Shown here: one piece after another, positions 22,755 to 38,165 of the stretch | Layout of the letters: every line of letters starts with the position of its first letter | How positions within the stretch are numbered: the first letter of the stretch is position 1 | Translations under genes and position numbers: made by a program | The notes under the pieces: generated by a model | What the model was told of the DNA's origin: nothing | The model's input: only the letters and a program-made list of their open reading frames with translations | The model's database searches: none | Source of the DNA: Mesostigma viride | Lineage: Eukaryota; Streptophyta; Mesostigmatophyceae; Mesostigmatales; Mesostigmataceae | Length of the DNA: 64,000 nucleotides | Reading direction: 5' to 3' | Assembly: GCA_009746045.1 (NCBI GenBank) | Contig: RPFO01000535.1 | Location: forward strand, 7,501 to 71,500

Positions 22755-25700
22755 ATGTACACACACCGCGCACGCTTGGGGCGGCTGCACACACACGTAC
22801 CTACACCGCGCACGCAAGGGGCGGCTGCACACACACGTACATACACCGCGCACGCAAGGGGCGGCTGCACACATACGTACACACACCGTGCACGCAAGGG
22901 GCGGCTGCACACACACGTACATACACCATGCACGCAAGGGGCTGCACACACACTTACACACACCATGCACGCAAGGGCCGGCATGCACACACACTGGCAT
23001 ACACCGCGCACGCAAGGGGCGGCTGCACACACGTACATACACCGCGCACGCAAGGGGCGAGTGCACACACACGTACACACACCGCGCACGAAAGGGGCGG
23101 CTGCACACACACGTACACACACCATGCATGCAATTGCCGGCATGCACACACACGTACATCCACTGCGCACGCAAGGGGCAACTGCACACACATGTACACA
23201 CGCTCGGGGCGGCTGCACACACACTTACACACACCATGCACGCAAGGGCCGGCATGCACACACACTGGCATACACCGCGCACGCAAGGGGCGGCTGCACC
23301 CACATGTACATACACCATGCACGCAAGGACAAGGATTCACACACACGTACACACACCGCGCACGCAAGGGGCGGCTGCACACAAACGTACACACACCATG
23401 CACGCAATTGCCGGCATGCACACACACGTACATCCACCGCGCACGCAAGGGGCAACTGCACACACATGTACACACGCTTGGGGCGGCTGCACTCACATGT
23501 ACACACACCGCGCACGCAAGGGCCGGCTGCACACACACGTACATACACCGCGCACGCAAGGGGCAACTGCACACACACGTACATCCACCGCGCACGCAAG
23601 GGGCAACTGCACACACATGTACACACACCGCGCACGCTTGGGGCAGCTGCACTCACATGTACACACACCGCGCACGCTTGGGGCGGCTGCACACACATGT
23701 ACATCCACCGCGCACGCAAGGGGCGAGTGCAAACACATGTACATACACCGCGCACGCAAGGGGCAACTGCCCACACATGTACATCCACCGCGCACGCAAG
23801 GGCCGGCTGCACTCAATTGTACATACACCGCCCATGCAAGGGGCGGCTGCACACACACGTACACACACCATGCACGCAAGGGCCGGCATGCACACACAGT
23901 ACACACACCGCGCACGCAAGGGGCGGCTGCACACACACGTACATACACTGCGCACGCAAGGGGCTGCTGCACACACACTTACACTCACCATGCACGCAAG
24001 GGGCGGCTGCACACACACGTACACACACCGCGCACGCAAGGGGCGGCTGCACACACACGTACATACACCGCGCACGCAAGGGGCGGCTGCACTTACATGT
24101 ACACACACCACGCACGCAAGGGGCGGCTGCACACACACGTACATACACCGCGCACGCAAGGACCGGCTCCACTCACATGTACATCCACCGCGCAACCACG
24201 GGGCGGCTGCACACACACGTACATACACCGCGCACGCAAGGGGCTGCTGCACACACACTTACACACAAAATGCACGCTTGGGGCGACGGCACTCACATGT
24301 ACATACACCGCGCACGAAAGGGGTGGCTGCACACACACGTACATCCACCGCGCACGCAAGGGGCGGCTGCACACACACATACATACACCGCGCACGCTTG
24401 GGGCGGCTGCACACACACGTACCTACACCGCGCACGCAAGGGGCGGCTGCACACACACGTACATACACCGCGCACGCAAGGGGCGAGTGCACACACACGT
24501 ACACACACCGCGCACGCAAGGGGCGGCTGCACACACACGTACACACACCATGCACGCAATTGCCGGCATGCACACACACGTACATCCACCGCGCACGCAA
24601 GGGGCAACTGCACACACATGTACACACACCGCGCACGCTTGGGGCAGCTGCACTCACATGTACACACACCGCGCACGCTTGGGGCGGCTGCACACACACG
24701 TACACACACCGCGCACGCTTGGGGCGGCTGCACACACACGTACCTACACCGCGCACGCAAGGGGCGGCTGCACACACACTTACACACAAAATGCACCCTT
24801 GGGGCGACGGCACTCACATGTACACACACCGCGCACGCAAGGGGCGGCTGCACACACACGTACACACACCATGCACGCAATTGCCGGCATGCACACACAC
24901 GTACATCCACCGCGCACGCAAGGGGCAACTGCACACACATGTACACACACCGCGCACGCTTGGGGCAGCTGCACTCACATGTACACACACCGCGCACGCT
25001 TGGGGCGGCTGCACACACACGTACATACACCGCGCACGCAAGGGGCGGCTGCACACATACGTACCTACACCGCGCACGCAAGGGGCGGCTGCACACACAC
25101 GTACATACACCGCGCACGCAAGGACCGGCTCCACTCACATGTACATCCACCGCGCAACCACGGGGCGGCTGCACACACACGTACATACACCGCGCACGCA
25201 AGGGGCTGCTGCACACACACTTACACACAAAATGCACGCTTGGGGCGACGGCACTCACATGTACATACACCGCGCACGAAAGGGGTGGCTGCACACACAC
25301 GTACATCCACCGCGCACGCAAGGGGCGGCTGCACACACACATACATACACCATGCACGCAAGGGGCGAGTGCAAAAACATGTACATACACCGCGCACGCA
25401 AGGGGCAACTGCCCACACATGGACATACACCATGCACGCAAGGGGCGGCTGCACACACATGTACATCCACCGCGCACGCAAGGGGCGAGTGCACACACAC
25501 GTACACACACCGCGCACGCAAGGGGCGGCTGCACACACACGTACACACACCATGCACGCAATTGCCGGCATGCACACACACGTACATCCACCGCGCACGC
25601 AAGGGGCAACTGCACACACATGTACACACACCGCGCACGCTTGGGGCAGCTGCACTCACATGTACACACACCGCGCACGCTTGGGGCGGCTGCACACACA

Positions 25701-28700
25701 CGTACATACACCGCGCACGCTTGGGGCGGCTGCACACACACGTACCTACACCGCGCACGCAAGGGGCGGCTGCACACACACTTACACACAAAATGCACGC
25801 TTGGGGCGACGGCACTCACATGTACACACACCGCGCACGCAAGGGGCGGCTGCACACACACGTACACACACCATGCACGCAATTGCCGGCATGCACACAC
25901 ACGTACATCCACCGCGCACGCAAGGGGCAACTGCACACACATGTACACACACCGCGCACGCTTGGGGCAGCTGCACTCACATGTACATCCACCGCGCACG
26001 CTTGGAGCGGCTGCACACACACGTACATACACCGCGCACGCAAGGGGCGGCTGCACACATACGTACCTACACCGCGCACGCAAGGGGCGGCTGCACACAC
26101 ACGTACATACACCGCGCACGCAAGGACCGGCTCCACTCACATGTACATCCACCGCGCAACCACGGGGCGGCTGCACACACACGTACATACACCGCGCACG
26201 CAAGGGGCTGCTGCACACACACTTACACACAAAATGCACGCTTGGGGCGACGGCACTCACATGTACATACACCGCGCACGAAAGGGGTGGCTGCACACAC
26301 ACGTACATCCACCGCGCACGCAAGGGGCGGCTGCACACACACATACATACACCATGCACGCAAGGGGCGAGTGCAAAAACATGTACATACGCCGCGCACG
26401 CAAGGGGCAACTGCCCACACATGGACATACACCATGCACGCAAGGGGCGGCTGCACACACATGTACATCCACCGCGCACGCAAGGGGCGAGTGCACACAC
26501 ACGTACACACACCGCGCACGCAAGGGGCGGCTGCACACACACGTACACACACCATGCACGCAATTGCCGGCATGCACACACACGTACATCCACCGCGCAC
26601 GCAAGGGGCAACTGCACACACATGTACACACACCGCGCACGCTTGGGGCAGCTGCACTCACATGTACACACACCGCGCACGCTTGGGGCGGCTGCACACA
26701 CACGTACATACACCGCGCACGCAAGGGGCGGCTGCACTTACATGTACACACACCACGCACGCAAGGGGCGGCTGCACACACACGTACATACACCGCGCAC
26801 GCAAGGACCGGCTGCACACACATGTACATCCACCGCGCAACCACGGGGCGGCTGCACACACACGTACATACACCGCGCACGCAAGGGGCTGCTGCACACA
26901 CACTTACACACAAAATGCACGCTTGGGGCGACGGCACTCACATGTACATACACCGCGCACGAAAGGGGTGGCTGCACACACACGTACATCCACCGCGCAC
27001 GCAAGGGGCGGCTGCACACACACATACATACACCATGCACGCAAGGGGCGAGTGCAAAAACATGTACATACACCGCGCACGCAAGGGGCAACTGCCCACA
27101 CATGGACATACACCATGCACGCAAGGGGCGGCTGCACACACATGTACATCCACCGCGCACGCAAGGGCGAGTGCACACACACGTACACACACCGCGCACG
27201 CTTGGGGCGGCTGCACACACACGTACCTACACCGCGCACGCAAGGGGCGGCTGCACACACACGTACATCCACCGCGCACGCAAGGGGCAACTGCACACAC
27301 ATGTACACACACCGCGCACGCTTGGGGCAGCTGCACTCACATGTACACACACCGCGCACGCAAGGGCCGGCTGCACACACACGTACATCCACCGCGCACG
27401 CAAGGGGCAACTGCACACACACGTACATACACCGCGCACGCAAGGGGCGGCTGCACACACACGTACACACACCGCGCACGCAAGGGGCAACTGCACACAC
27501 ATGTACACACACCGCGCACGCTTGGGGCGGCTGCACACACACGTACCTACACCGCGCACGCAAGGGGCGGCTGCACACACACGTACATACACCGCGCACG
27601 CAAGGGGCAACTGCACACACATGTACATACACCGCGCAACCACGGGGCGGCTGCACACACACGTACATACACCGCGCACGCAAGGGGCGGCTGCACACAT
27701 ACGTACCTACACCGCGCACCCAAGGGGCGACTGCACACACATGTACATCCACCGCGCACGCAAGGGCCGGCTGCACACACACGTACACACACCATGCACG
27801 CAAGGGCCGGCTGCACACACACGTACATACACCGCGCACGCTTGGGGCGGCTGCACACACACGTACCTACACCGCGCACGCAAGGGGCGGCTGCACACAT
27901 ACGTATACCTACACCGCGCACGCAAGGGGCGACTGCACACACATGTACATCCACCGCGCACGCAAGGGCCGGCTGCACACACACGTACACACACCATGCA
28001 CGCAAGGGCCGGCTGCACACACACGTACATACACCGCGCACGCTTGGGGCGGCTGCACACACACGTACACACACCGCGCACGCAAGGGGCAGCTGCACAC
28101 ACACGTACATACACCATGCACGCAAGGGGCTGCACACACACTTACACACACCTTGCACGCAAGGGCCGGCATGCACACACACGTACATCCACCGCGCACG
28201 CAAGGGGCGGCTGCACACACACATACATACACCGCGCACGCTTGGGGCGGCTGCACACACACGTACACACACCATGCACGCAAGGGCCGGCTGCACTCAC
28301 ATGTACACACACCATGCACGCAAGGGCCGGCTGCACACACACTTACACACACAATGCACGCTTGGGGCAACGGCACTCACATGTACACACGCTTGGGGCG
28401 GCTGCACTCACATGTACACACACCGCGCACGCAAGGGCCGGCTGCACACACACGTACATACACCGCGCACGCAAGGGGCAACTGCACACACACGTACACA
28501 CACCATGCACGCAAGGGCCGGCTGCACTCACATGTACACACACCATGCACGCAAGGGCCGGCTGCACACACACTTACACACACAATGCACGCTTGGGGCA
28601 ACGGCACTCACATGTACATACACCATGCACGCAAGGGGCGGCTGCACACACACGTACACACACCATGCACGCAAGGAGCGACTTCACGCACAGGTACACT

Positions 28701-31700
28701 CACCATGCACGCAAGGGGCGGCTGCACACACACGTACACACACCGCGCACGCAATTAAGGGACGGCTGCACACACACGTACATACACCGCGCACGCAAGG
28801 GGCAACAGCACTCACATGTACATACACCATGCACGCAAGGGGCGGCTGCACACACACGTACACACACCATGCACGCAAGGAGCGACTTCACGCACAGGTA
28901 CACACACCATGCACGCAAGGTTCGGCTGCACACACATGTGCATCCACCGCGCACGCAAGGGGCGAGTGCAAACACATGTACATACACCATGCACGCAAGG
29001 GGCGGCTGCACACACATGTACATCCACCGCGCACGCAAGGGGCGAGTGCACACACACGTACACACACCGCGCACGCAAGGGGCGGCTGCACACACACGTA
29101 CACACACCATGCACGCAATTGCCGGCATGCACACACACGTACATCCACCGCGCACGCAAGGGGCAACTGCACACACATGTACACACACCGCGCACGCTTG
29201 GGGCAGCTGCACTCACATGTACACACACCGCGCACGCAAGGGCCGGCTGCACACACACGTACACACACCATGCACGCAATTGCCGGCATGCACACACACG
29301 TACACACACCGCGCACGCAAGGGGCGGCTGCACACACACGTACACACACCATGCACGCAATTGCCGGCATGCACACACACGTACGTCCACCGCGCACGCA
29401 AGGGGCAACTGCACACACATGTACACACACCGCGCACGCTTGGGGCAGCTGCACACACACGTACCTACACCGCGCACGCAAGGGCCGGCTGCACACACAC
29501 GTACATACACCGCGCACGCAAGGGGCGGCTGCACACACATGTACCTACACCGCGCACGCAAGGGGCGGCTGCACACACACGTACATCCACCGCGCACGCA
29601 AGGGGCAACTGCACACACATGTACACACACCGCGCACGCTTGGGGCAGCTGCACTCACATGTACACACACCGCACACGCAAGGGCCGGCTGCACACACAC
29701 GTACATCCACCGCGCACGCAAGGGGCAACTGCACACACACGTACATACACCGCGCACGCAAGGGGCGGCTGCACACACACGTACACACACCATGCACGCA
29801 ATTGCCGGCATGCACACACACGTACGTCAACCGCGCACGCAAGGGGCAACTGCACACACATGTACACACACCGCGCACGCTTGGGGCAGCTGCACACACA
29901 CGTACCTACACCGCGCACGCAAGGGGCGGCTGCACACACATGTACACACACCGCTCACGCTTGGGGCGGCTGCACACACATGTACCTACACCGCGCACGC
30001 AAGGGGCGGCTGCACACACACGTACATCCACCGCGCACGCAAGGGGCAACTGCACACACATGTACACACACCGCGCACGCTTGGGGCAGCTGCACTCACA
30101 TGTACACACACCGCACACGCAAGGGCCGGCTGCACACACACGTACATCCACCGCGCACGCAAGGGGCAACTGCACACACACGTACATACACCGCGCACGC
30201 AAGGGGCGGCTGCACACACACGTACACACACCGCGCACGCAAGGGGCAACTGCACACACATGTACACACACCGCGCACGCTTGGGGCGGCTGCACACACA
30301 CGTACCTACACCGCGCACGCAAGGGGCGGCTGCACACACACGTACATCCACCGCGCACGCAAGGGGCAACTGCACACACATGTACACACACCGCGCACGC
30401 TTGGGCAGCTGCACTCACATGTACACACACCGCACACGCAAGGGCCGGCTGCACACACACGTACATCCACCGCGCACGCAAGGGGCAACTGCACACACAC
30501 GTACATACACCGCGCACGCAAGGGGCGGCTGCACACACACGTACATACACCGCGCACGCAAGGGGCAACTGCACACACATGTACATACACCGCGCAACCA
30601 CGGGGCGGCTGCACACACACGTACATACACCGCGCACGCAAGGGCGGCTGCACACATACGTACCTACACCGCGCACGCAAGGGGCGACTGCACACCCATG
30701 TACATCCACCGCGCACGCAAGGGCCGGCTGCACACACACGTACACACACCATGCACGCAAGGGCCGGCTGCACACACACGTACATCCACCGCGCACGCAA
30801 GGGGCGGCTGCACACACACGTACACACACCGCGCACGCAAGGGGCAACTGCACACACATGTACACACACCGCGCACGCTTGGGGCGGCTGCACACACACG
30901 TACCTACACCGCGCACGCAAGGGCCGGCTGCACACACACGTACATACACCGCGCACGCAAGGGGCAACTGCACACACATGTACATACACCGCGCAACCAC
31001 GGGGCGGCTGCACACACACGTACATACACCGCGCACGCTTGGGGCAGCTGCACTCACATGTACACACACCGCGCACGCAAGGGGCGACTGCACACACATG
31101 TACATCCACCGCGCACGCAAGGGCCGGCTGCACACACACGTACACACACCATGCACGCAAGGGCCGGCTGCACACACACGTACATCCACCGCGCACGCAA
31201 GGGCCGGCTGCACACACACGTACATACACCGCGCACGCAAGGGGCAACTGCACACACATGTACACACACCGCGCACGCAAGGGGCAACTGCACACACACG
31301 TACACACACCGCGCACGCTTGGGGCGGCTGCACACACACGTACCTACACCGCGCACGCAAGGGGCGGCTGCACACACACGTACATCCACCGCGCACGCAA
31401 GGGGCAACTGCACACACATGTACACACACCGCGCACGCTTGGGGCAGCTGCACTCACATGTACACACACCGCGCACGCAAGGGGCGGCTGCACACACACG
31501 TACATCCACCGCGCACGCAAGGGGCAACTGCACACACACGTACATCCACCGCGCACGCAAGGGGCGGCTGCACACACACGTACACACACCGCGCACGCAA
31601 GGGGCAACTGCACACACATGTACACACACCGCGCACGCTTGGGGCGGCTGCACACACACGTACCTACACCGCGCACGCAAGGGGCGGCTGCACACACACG

Positions 31701-34700
31701 TACATACACCGCGCACGCAAGGGGCAACTGCACACACACGTACATCCACCGCGCACGCAAGGGGCAACTGCACACACATGTACACACACCGCGCACGCTT
31801 GGGGCGGCTGCACACATACGTACCTACACCGCGCACGCAAGGGGCGGCTGCACACACACGTACATACACCGCGCACGCAAGGGGCAACTGCACACACATG
31901 TACATACACCGCGCACGCAAGGGGCAACTGCACACACATGTACACACACCGCGCACGCAAGGGGCAACTGCACACACACGTACACACACCGCGCACGCTT
32001 GGGGCGGCTGCACACACACGTACCTACACCGCGCACGCAAGGGGCGGCTGCACACACACGTACATCCACCGCGCACGCAAGGGGCAACTGCACACACATG
32101 TACACACACCGCGCACGCTTGGGGCAGCTGCACTCACATGTACACACACCGCGCACGCAAGGGCCGGCTGCACACACACGAAAAACCACCGCGCACGCAA
32201 GGGGCAACTGCACACACACGTAAATCCACCGCGCACGCAAGGGGCGGCTGCACACACACGTACACACACCGCGCACGCAAGGGGCAACTGCACACACATG
32301 TACACACACCGCGCACGCTTGGGGCGGCTGCACACACACGTACCTACACCGCGCACGCAAGGGGCGGCTGCACACACACGTACATACACCGCGCACGCAA
32401 GGGGCAACTGCACACACATGTACATACACCGCGCAACCACGGGGCGGCTGCACACACACGTACATACACCGCGCACGCAAGGGGCAACTGCACACACATG
32501 TACACACACCGCGCACGCTTGGGGCGGCTGCACACACACGTACCTACACCGCGCACGCAAGGGGCGGCTGCACACACACGTACATACACCGCGCACGCAA
32601 GGGGCAACTGCACACACATGTACATACACCGCGCAACCACGGGGCGGCTGCACACACACGTACACACACCGCGCACGCAAGGGGCAGCTGCACACACACG
32701 TACATACACCATGCACGCAAGGGGCTGCACACACACTTACACACACCTTGCACGCAAGGGCCGGCATGCACACACACTGGCATACACCGCGCACGCAAGG
32801 GGCAACTGCACACACGTACATACACCGCGCACGCAAGGGGCGAGTGCACACACACGTACACACACCGCGCACGCAATTAAGGGACGGCTGCACACACACG
32901 TACATACACCGCGCACGCAAGGGGCAACGGCACTCACATGTACATACACCATGCACGCAAGGGGCGGCTGCACACACACGTACACACACCATGCACGCAA
33001 GGAGCGACTTCACGCACAGGTACACACACCATGCACGCAAGGTTCGGCTGCACACACATGTACATCCACCGCGCACGCAAGGGGCGGCTGCACACACATG
33101 TACATACACCATGCACGCAAGGGGCGGCTGCACACACCTGTACATCCACCGCGCACGCAAGGGGCGAGTGCACACACACGTACACACACCGCGCACGCAA
33201 GGGGCGGCTGCACACACACGTACACACACCATGCACGCAATTGCCGGCATGCACACACACGTACATCCACCGCGCACGCAAGGGGCAACTGCACACACAT
33301 GTACACACACCGCGCACGCTTGGGGCAGCTGCACTCACATGTACACACACCGCGCACGCAAGGGCCGGCTGCACACACACGTACATACACCGCGCACGCA
33401 AGGGGCAACTGCACACACATGTACACACACCGCGCACGCAAGGGGCAACTGCACACACACGTACACACACCGCGCACGCTTGGGGCGGCTGCACACACAT
33501 GTACCTACACCGCGCACGCAAGGGGCGGCTGCACACACACGTACATCCACCGCGCACGCAAGGGGCAACTGCACACACATGTACACACACCGCGCACGCT
33601 TGGGGCAGCTGCACACACACGTACACACACCATGCACGCAATTGCCGGCATGCACACACACGTACATCCACCGCGCACGCAAGGGGCGGCTGCACACACA
33701 CGTACACACACCATGCACGCAAGGGGCGGCTGCACACACACGTACACACACCGCGCACGCAAGGGGCAACTGCACACACATGTACACACACCGCGCACGC
33801 TTGGGGCGGCTGCACACACACGTACCTACACCGCGCACGCAAGGGGCAACTGCACACACATGTACACACACCGCGCACGCTTGGGGCGGCTGCACACACA
33901 TGTACCTACACCGCGCACGCAAGGGGCGGCTGCACACACACGTACATCCACCGCGCACGCAAGGGGCAACTGCACACACATGTACACACACCGCGCACGC
34001 TTGGGGCAGCTGCACTCACATGTACACACACCGCACACGCAAGGGCCGGCTGCACACACACGTACATCCACCGCGCACGCAAGGGGCAACTGCACACACA
34101 CGTACATACACCGCGCACGCAAGGGGCGGCTGCACACACACGTACACACACCGCGCACGCAAGGGGCAACTGCACACACATGTACACACACCGCGCACGC
34201 TTGGGGCGGCTGCACACACACGTACCTACACCGCGCACGCAAGGGGCGGCTGCACACACACGTACATCCACCGCGCACGCAAGGGGCAACTGCACACACA
34301 TGTACACACACCGCGCACGCTTGGGGCAGCTGCACTCACATGTACACACACCGCACACGCAAGGGCCGGCTGCACACACACGTACATCCACCGCGCACGC
34401 AAGGGGCAACTGCACACACACGTACATACACCGCGCACGCAAGGGGCGGCTGCACACACACGTACATACACCGCGCACGCAAGGGGCAACTGCACACACA
34501 TGTACATACACCGCGCAACCACGGGGCGGCTGCACACACACGTACATACACCGCGCACGCAAGGGGCGGCTGCACACATACGTACCTACACCGCGCACGC
34601 AAGGGGCGACTGCACACCCATGTACATCCACCGCGCACGCAAGGGCCGGCTGCACACACACGTACACACACCATGCACGCAAGGGCCGGCTGCACACACA

Positions 34701-36146
34701 CGTACATCCACCGCGCACGCAAGGGCGGCTGCACACACACGTACACACACCGCGCACGCAAGGGGCAACTGCACACACATGTACACACACCGCGCACGCT
34801 TGGGGCGGCTGCACACACACGTACCTACACCGCGCACGCAAGGGCCGGCTGCACACACACGTACATACACCGCGCACGCAAGGGGCAACTGCACACACAT
34901 GTACATACACCGCGCAACCACGGGGCGGCTGCACACACACGTACATACACCGCGCACGCTTGGGGCAGCTGCACTCACATGTACACACACCGCGCACGCA
35001 AGGGGCGACTGCACACACATGTACATCCACCGCGCACGCAAGGGCCGGCTGCACACACACGTACACACACCATGCACGCAAGGGCCGGCTGCACACACAC
35101 GTACATCCACCGCGCACGCAAGGGCCGGCTGCACACACACGTACATACACCGCGCACGCAAGGGGCAACTGCACACACATGTACACACACCGCGCACGCA
35201 AGGGGCAACTGCACACACACGTACACACACCGCGCACGCTTGGGGCGGCTGCACACACACGTACCTACACCGCGCACGCAAGGGGCGGCTGCACACACAC
35301 GTACATCCACCGCGCACGCAAGGGGCAACTGCACACACATGTACACACACCGCGCACGCTTGGGGCAGCTGCACTCACATGTACACACACCGCGCACGCA
35401 AGGGGCGGCTGCACACACACGTACATCCACCGCGCACGCAAGGGGCAACTGCACACACACGTACATCCACCGCGCACGCAAGGGGCGGCTGCACACACAC
35501 GTACACACACCGCGCACGCAAGGGGCAACTGCACACACATGTACACACACCGCGCACGCTTGGGGCGGCTGCACACACACGTACCTACACCGCGCACGCA
35601 AGGGGCGGCTGCACACACACGTACATACACCGCGCACGCAAGGGGCAACTGCACACACATGTACATACACCGCGCACGCAAGGGGCAACTGCACACACAT
35701 GTACACACACCGCGCACGCAAGGGGCAACTGCACACACACGTACACACACCGCGCACGCTTGGGGCGGCTGCACACACACGTACCTACACCGCGCACGCA
35801 AGGGGCGGCTGCACACACACGTACATCCACCGCGCACGCAAGGGGCAACTGCACACACATGTACACACACCGCGCACGCTTGGGGCAGCTGCACTCACAT
35901 GTACACACACCGCGCACGCAAGGGCCGGCTGCACACACACGAAAAACCACCGCGCACGCAAGGAGCAACTGCACACACACGTACATCCACCGCGCACGCA
36001 AGGGGCGGCTGCACACACACGTACACACACCGCGCACGCAAGGGGCAACTGCACACACATGTACACACACCGCGCACGCTTGGGGCGGCTGCACACACAC
36101 GTACCTACACCGCGCACGCAAGGGGCGGCTGCACACACACGTACAT
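22755..36146. repeat. 40-bp satellite array, central part, with higher-order repeats
   Basis: About 335 units. Marker variants recur at long intervals. AAAATGCACGCTTGGGG, followed by GCACGAAAGGGGTGG, occurs near 24267, 25228, 26231 and 26911, giving higher-order units of about 0.7-1.0 kb. A block around 31021-32200 is repeated around 34942-36140, about 3.8-3.9 kb later, including the rare word ACGAAAAACCACC (32179 and 35940). Giant ORFs on the + strand (up to 4489 codons) and Cys-rich ORFs on the minus strand reflect lack of stops in the unit. Confidence 0.95.
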
Positions 36147-38165
36147 CCAATTGCTGCTTTAGTTCCATTGGAGTGAGGGGCTGCCAGAGAAACATGTTTA
36201 TTACAAATGCGTGTTAGGCACACGTCCAAGCCATTAGCTAACCTAAGAATCTGCAGTTTCTAAGCTAACTAGGCCACACAACAGGGGCCGAAACATCATA
36301 CCAGTCATAAGGACCTGGGCCAGTCAAGAGGACCTGGGCTTTGTAACATCCTCATGGCAGCAAGGGTGGGTGGGTGGGAGCTGCAAAGAGGAGTGGTTGT
36401 TGCCCCGCCACAACCCTAAATATCCACCGTCTACCTAGTCGTAGGTGGGGTGGCGGACGCCAGCCCACTGACCAACAGGCCAGTGGCGCCGCGCCGCCCC
36501 CGGTCCACAGGACTGCCCCCGGTCCACAAAACAAATTGGACCCGGTCCGCAGTACCGTCCCCGGTTACCCCCCCCCACATCACCGTACCCCCCCCCCCTA
36601 GTACTGGCTACCAAGTCAGACCTGTCTACTGCGGCCTCCCCTCCCCCTTTGAGACTTCCGCAGGTCATAGATAGAACGAGCGTGAGCTCACAAAATCCAA
36701 TTGCTGCTTTAGTTCCATTGGAGTGAGGGGCTGCCAGAGAAACATGTTTATTACAAATGCGTGTTAGGCACACGTCCAAGCCATTAGCTAACCTAAGAAT
36801 CTGCAGTTTCTAAGCTAACTAGGCCACACAACAGGGGCCGAAACATCATACCAGTCATAAGGACCTGGGCCAGTCAAGAGGACCTGGGCTTTGTAACATC
36901 CCGCACCCACTACCTGGCCACTTGGCCGCAAGCTGTCGTATGGCCCAGACTTCTCGTCGCCCCCCTTGTCCCCTGCCGCTACCAGTGCTTCCATTAAACC
37001 AGGCGGCAATACAAGAGGAGAGCCAATCGTATCCCGGGACCCCCCACTATGGGGGGGGTTCTCACCCATGTGGGCACTGCCCTCGGCAGCCGCCCCTGCG
37101 GGTTCTGTCCGGCGATTCTTTGTACACCTTTCTTCACAGGCATAGCACCCCCGGCACCCCAATGACGCAGCTGCGTCTGGGATCCGCTATCGCCCCGCCC
37201 TAACATCCTTCCCCTTCCCCGCTGTGCACCGCCAGTCCCAACAACTCGTCCCCGCTTAAATTACGCGGCAACGACCCCGCCATTCCGCCCTGGCCGCCGG
37301 CCGCTGTCGCCTCACTTAATACGAAGAAATGTTAGGCTGTTTAGGATGCTGCCCCCCCTGGCGCTGGGGCTGCAGCCCTCCCGCTCCTGCGCTGGCCTGG
37401 GGGCTCGATTCCCCCTTCTTCCCATGCTCGTATAGCGCGCTCATGCACTATTCTTGACGATATTCATTAGCCAGGCCCAGCGCACGTGATCCACAACGAA
37501 ACTTGCCTGGGACGTAATTCCCCTCCGCCTGTAGCTGTTACCACCCGAGCACCACTATTGCCCCGCCTTAGCTGTCCGATCAAGAGTCACTCCCGCGTCT
37601 ATCCAGACCCCTCCCGCGAGCTCGGGGTGGCGAGTACAACGGGCGGGAAAAAGTAAAACAATCTGGCACTGGCAGCTACCGCCCGCACTTCGAATGGCAG
37701 TTTCTTGGGGTGCTGCCGACCCCCGTCGCGCAGCCGTCATAACCTTAAATTATCCAGGCCCCCGAATGATAATTCGGAGGCCGGTAGCTGTGATTTACAT
37801 TCGGCACCGCCATAGCAGTGCACACACGCCGTCAGTGGGCCGTCGACACAGCTGCAAAGAGGAGTGGTTGTTGCCCCGCCACAACCCTAAATATCCACCG
37901 TCTACCTAGTCGTAGGTGGGGTGGCGGACGCCAGCCCACTGACCAACAGGCCAGTGGCGCCGCGCCGCCCCCGGTCCACAGGACTGCCCCGGTCCACAAA
38001 ACAAATTGGACCCGGTCCGCAGTACCGTCCCCGGTTACCCCCCCCCACATCACCGTACCCCCCCCCCTAGTACTGGCTACCAAGTCAGACCTGTCTACTG
38101 CGGCCTCCCCTCCCCCTTTGAGACTTCCGCAGGTCATAGATAGAACGAGCGTGAGCTCACAAAAT
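36147..38165. mobile_element. Composite duplicated segment interrupting the satellite
   Basis: Block A (36147-36351, starting CCAATTGCTGC) recurs at 36697-36901. Block B (about 36381-36696, starting AGCTGCAAAGAGGAG and ending CTCACAAAAT) recurs at about 37850-38165. The layout is A-B-A-C-B, i.e. two tandem copies of a 1469-bp A-C-B unit, the first lacking about 950 bp of C. TGTAACATCC ends A and CTCACA ends B, so an LTR from TGTAAC to CTCACA of a TRIM/LARD-like element is possible. Excising 36147-38165 restores the satellite word GTACAT-ACACCGCG. No protein is recognised. Confidence 0.7.

Noticed and set aside
22707-36176. Very long ORFs (over 4400 codons) through the 40-bp satellite, His/Thr-rich on + and Cys-rich on minus
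   Set aside because: All frames stay open because the unit has few stops; residues simply follow the repeat, variants do not respect codons, and the same happens in unrelated array parts.
36147-36901. Blocks A as a pair of LTRs flanking block B
   Set aside because: No gag/pol, PBS or target duplication; block B also repeats further right, so tandem duplication explains the layout better.
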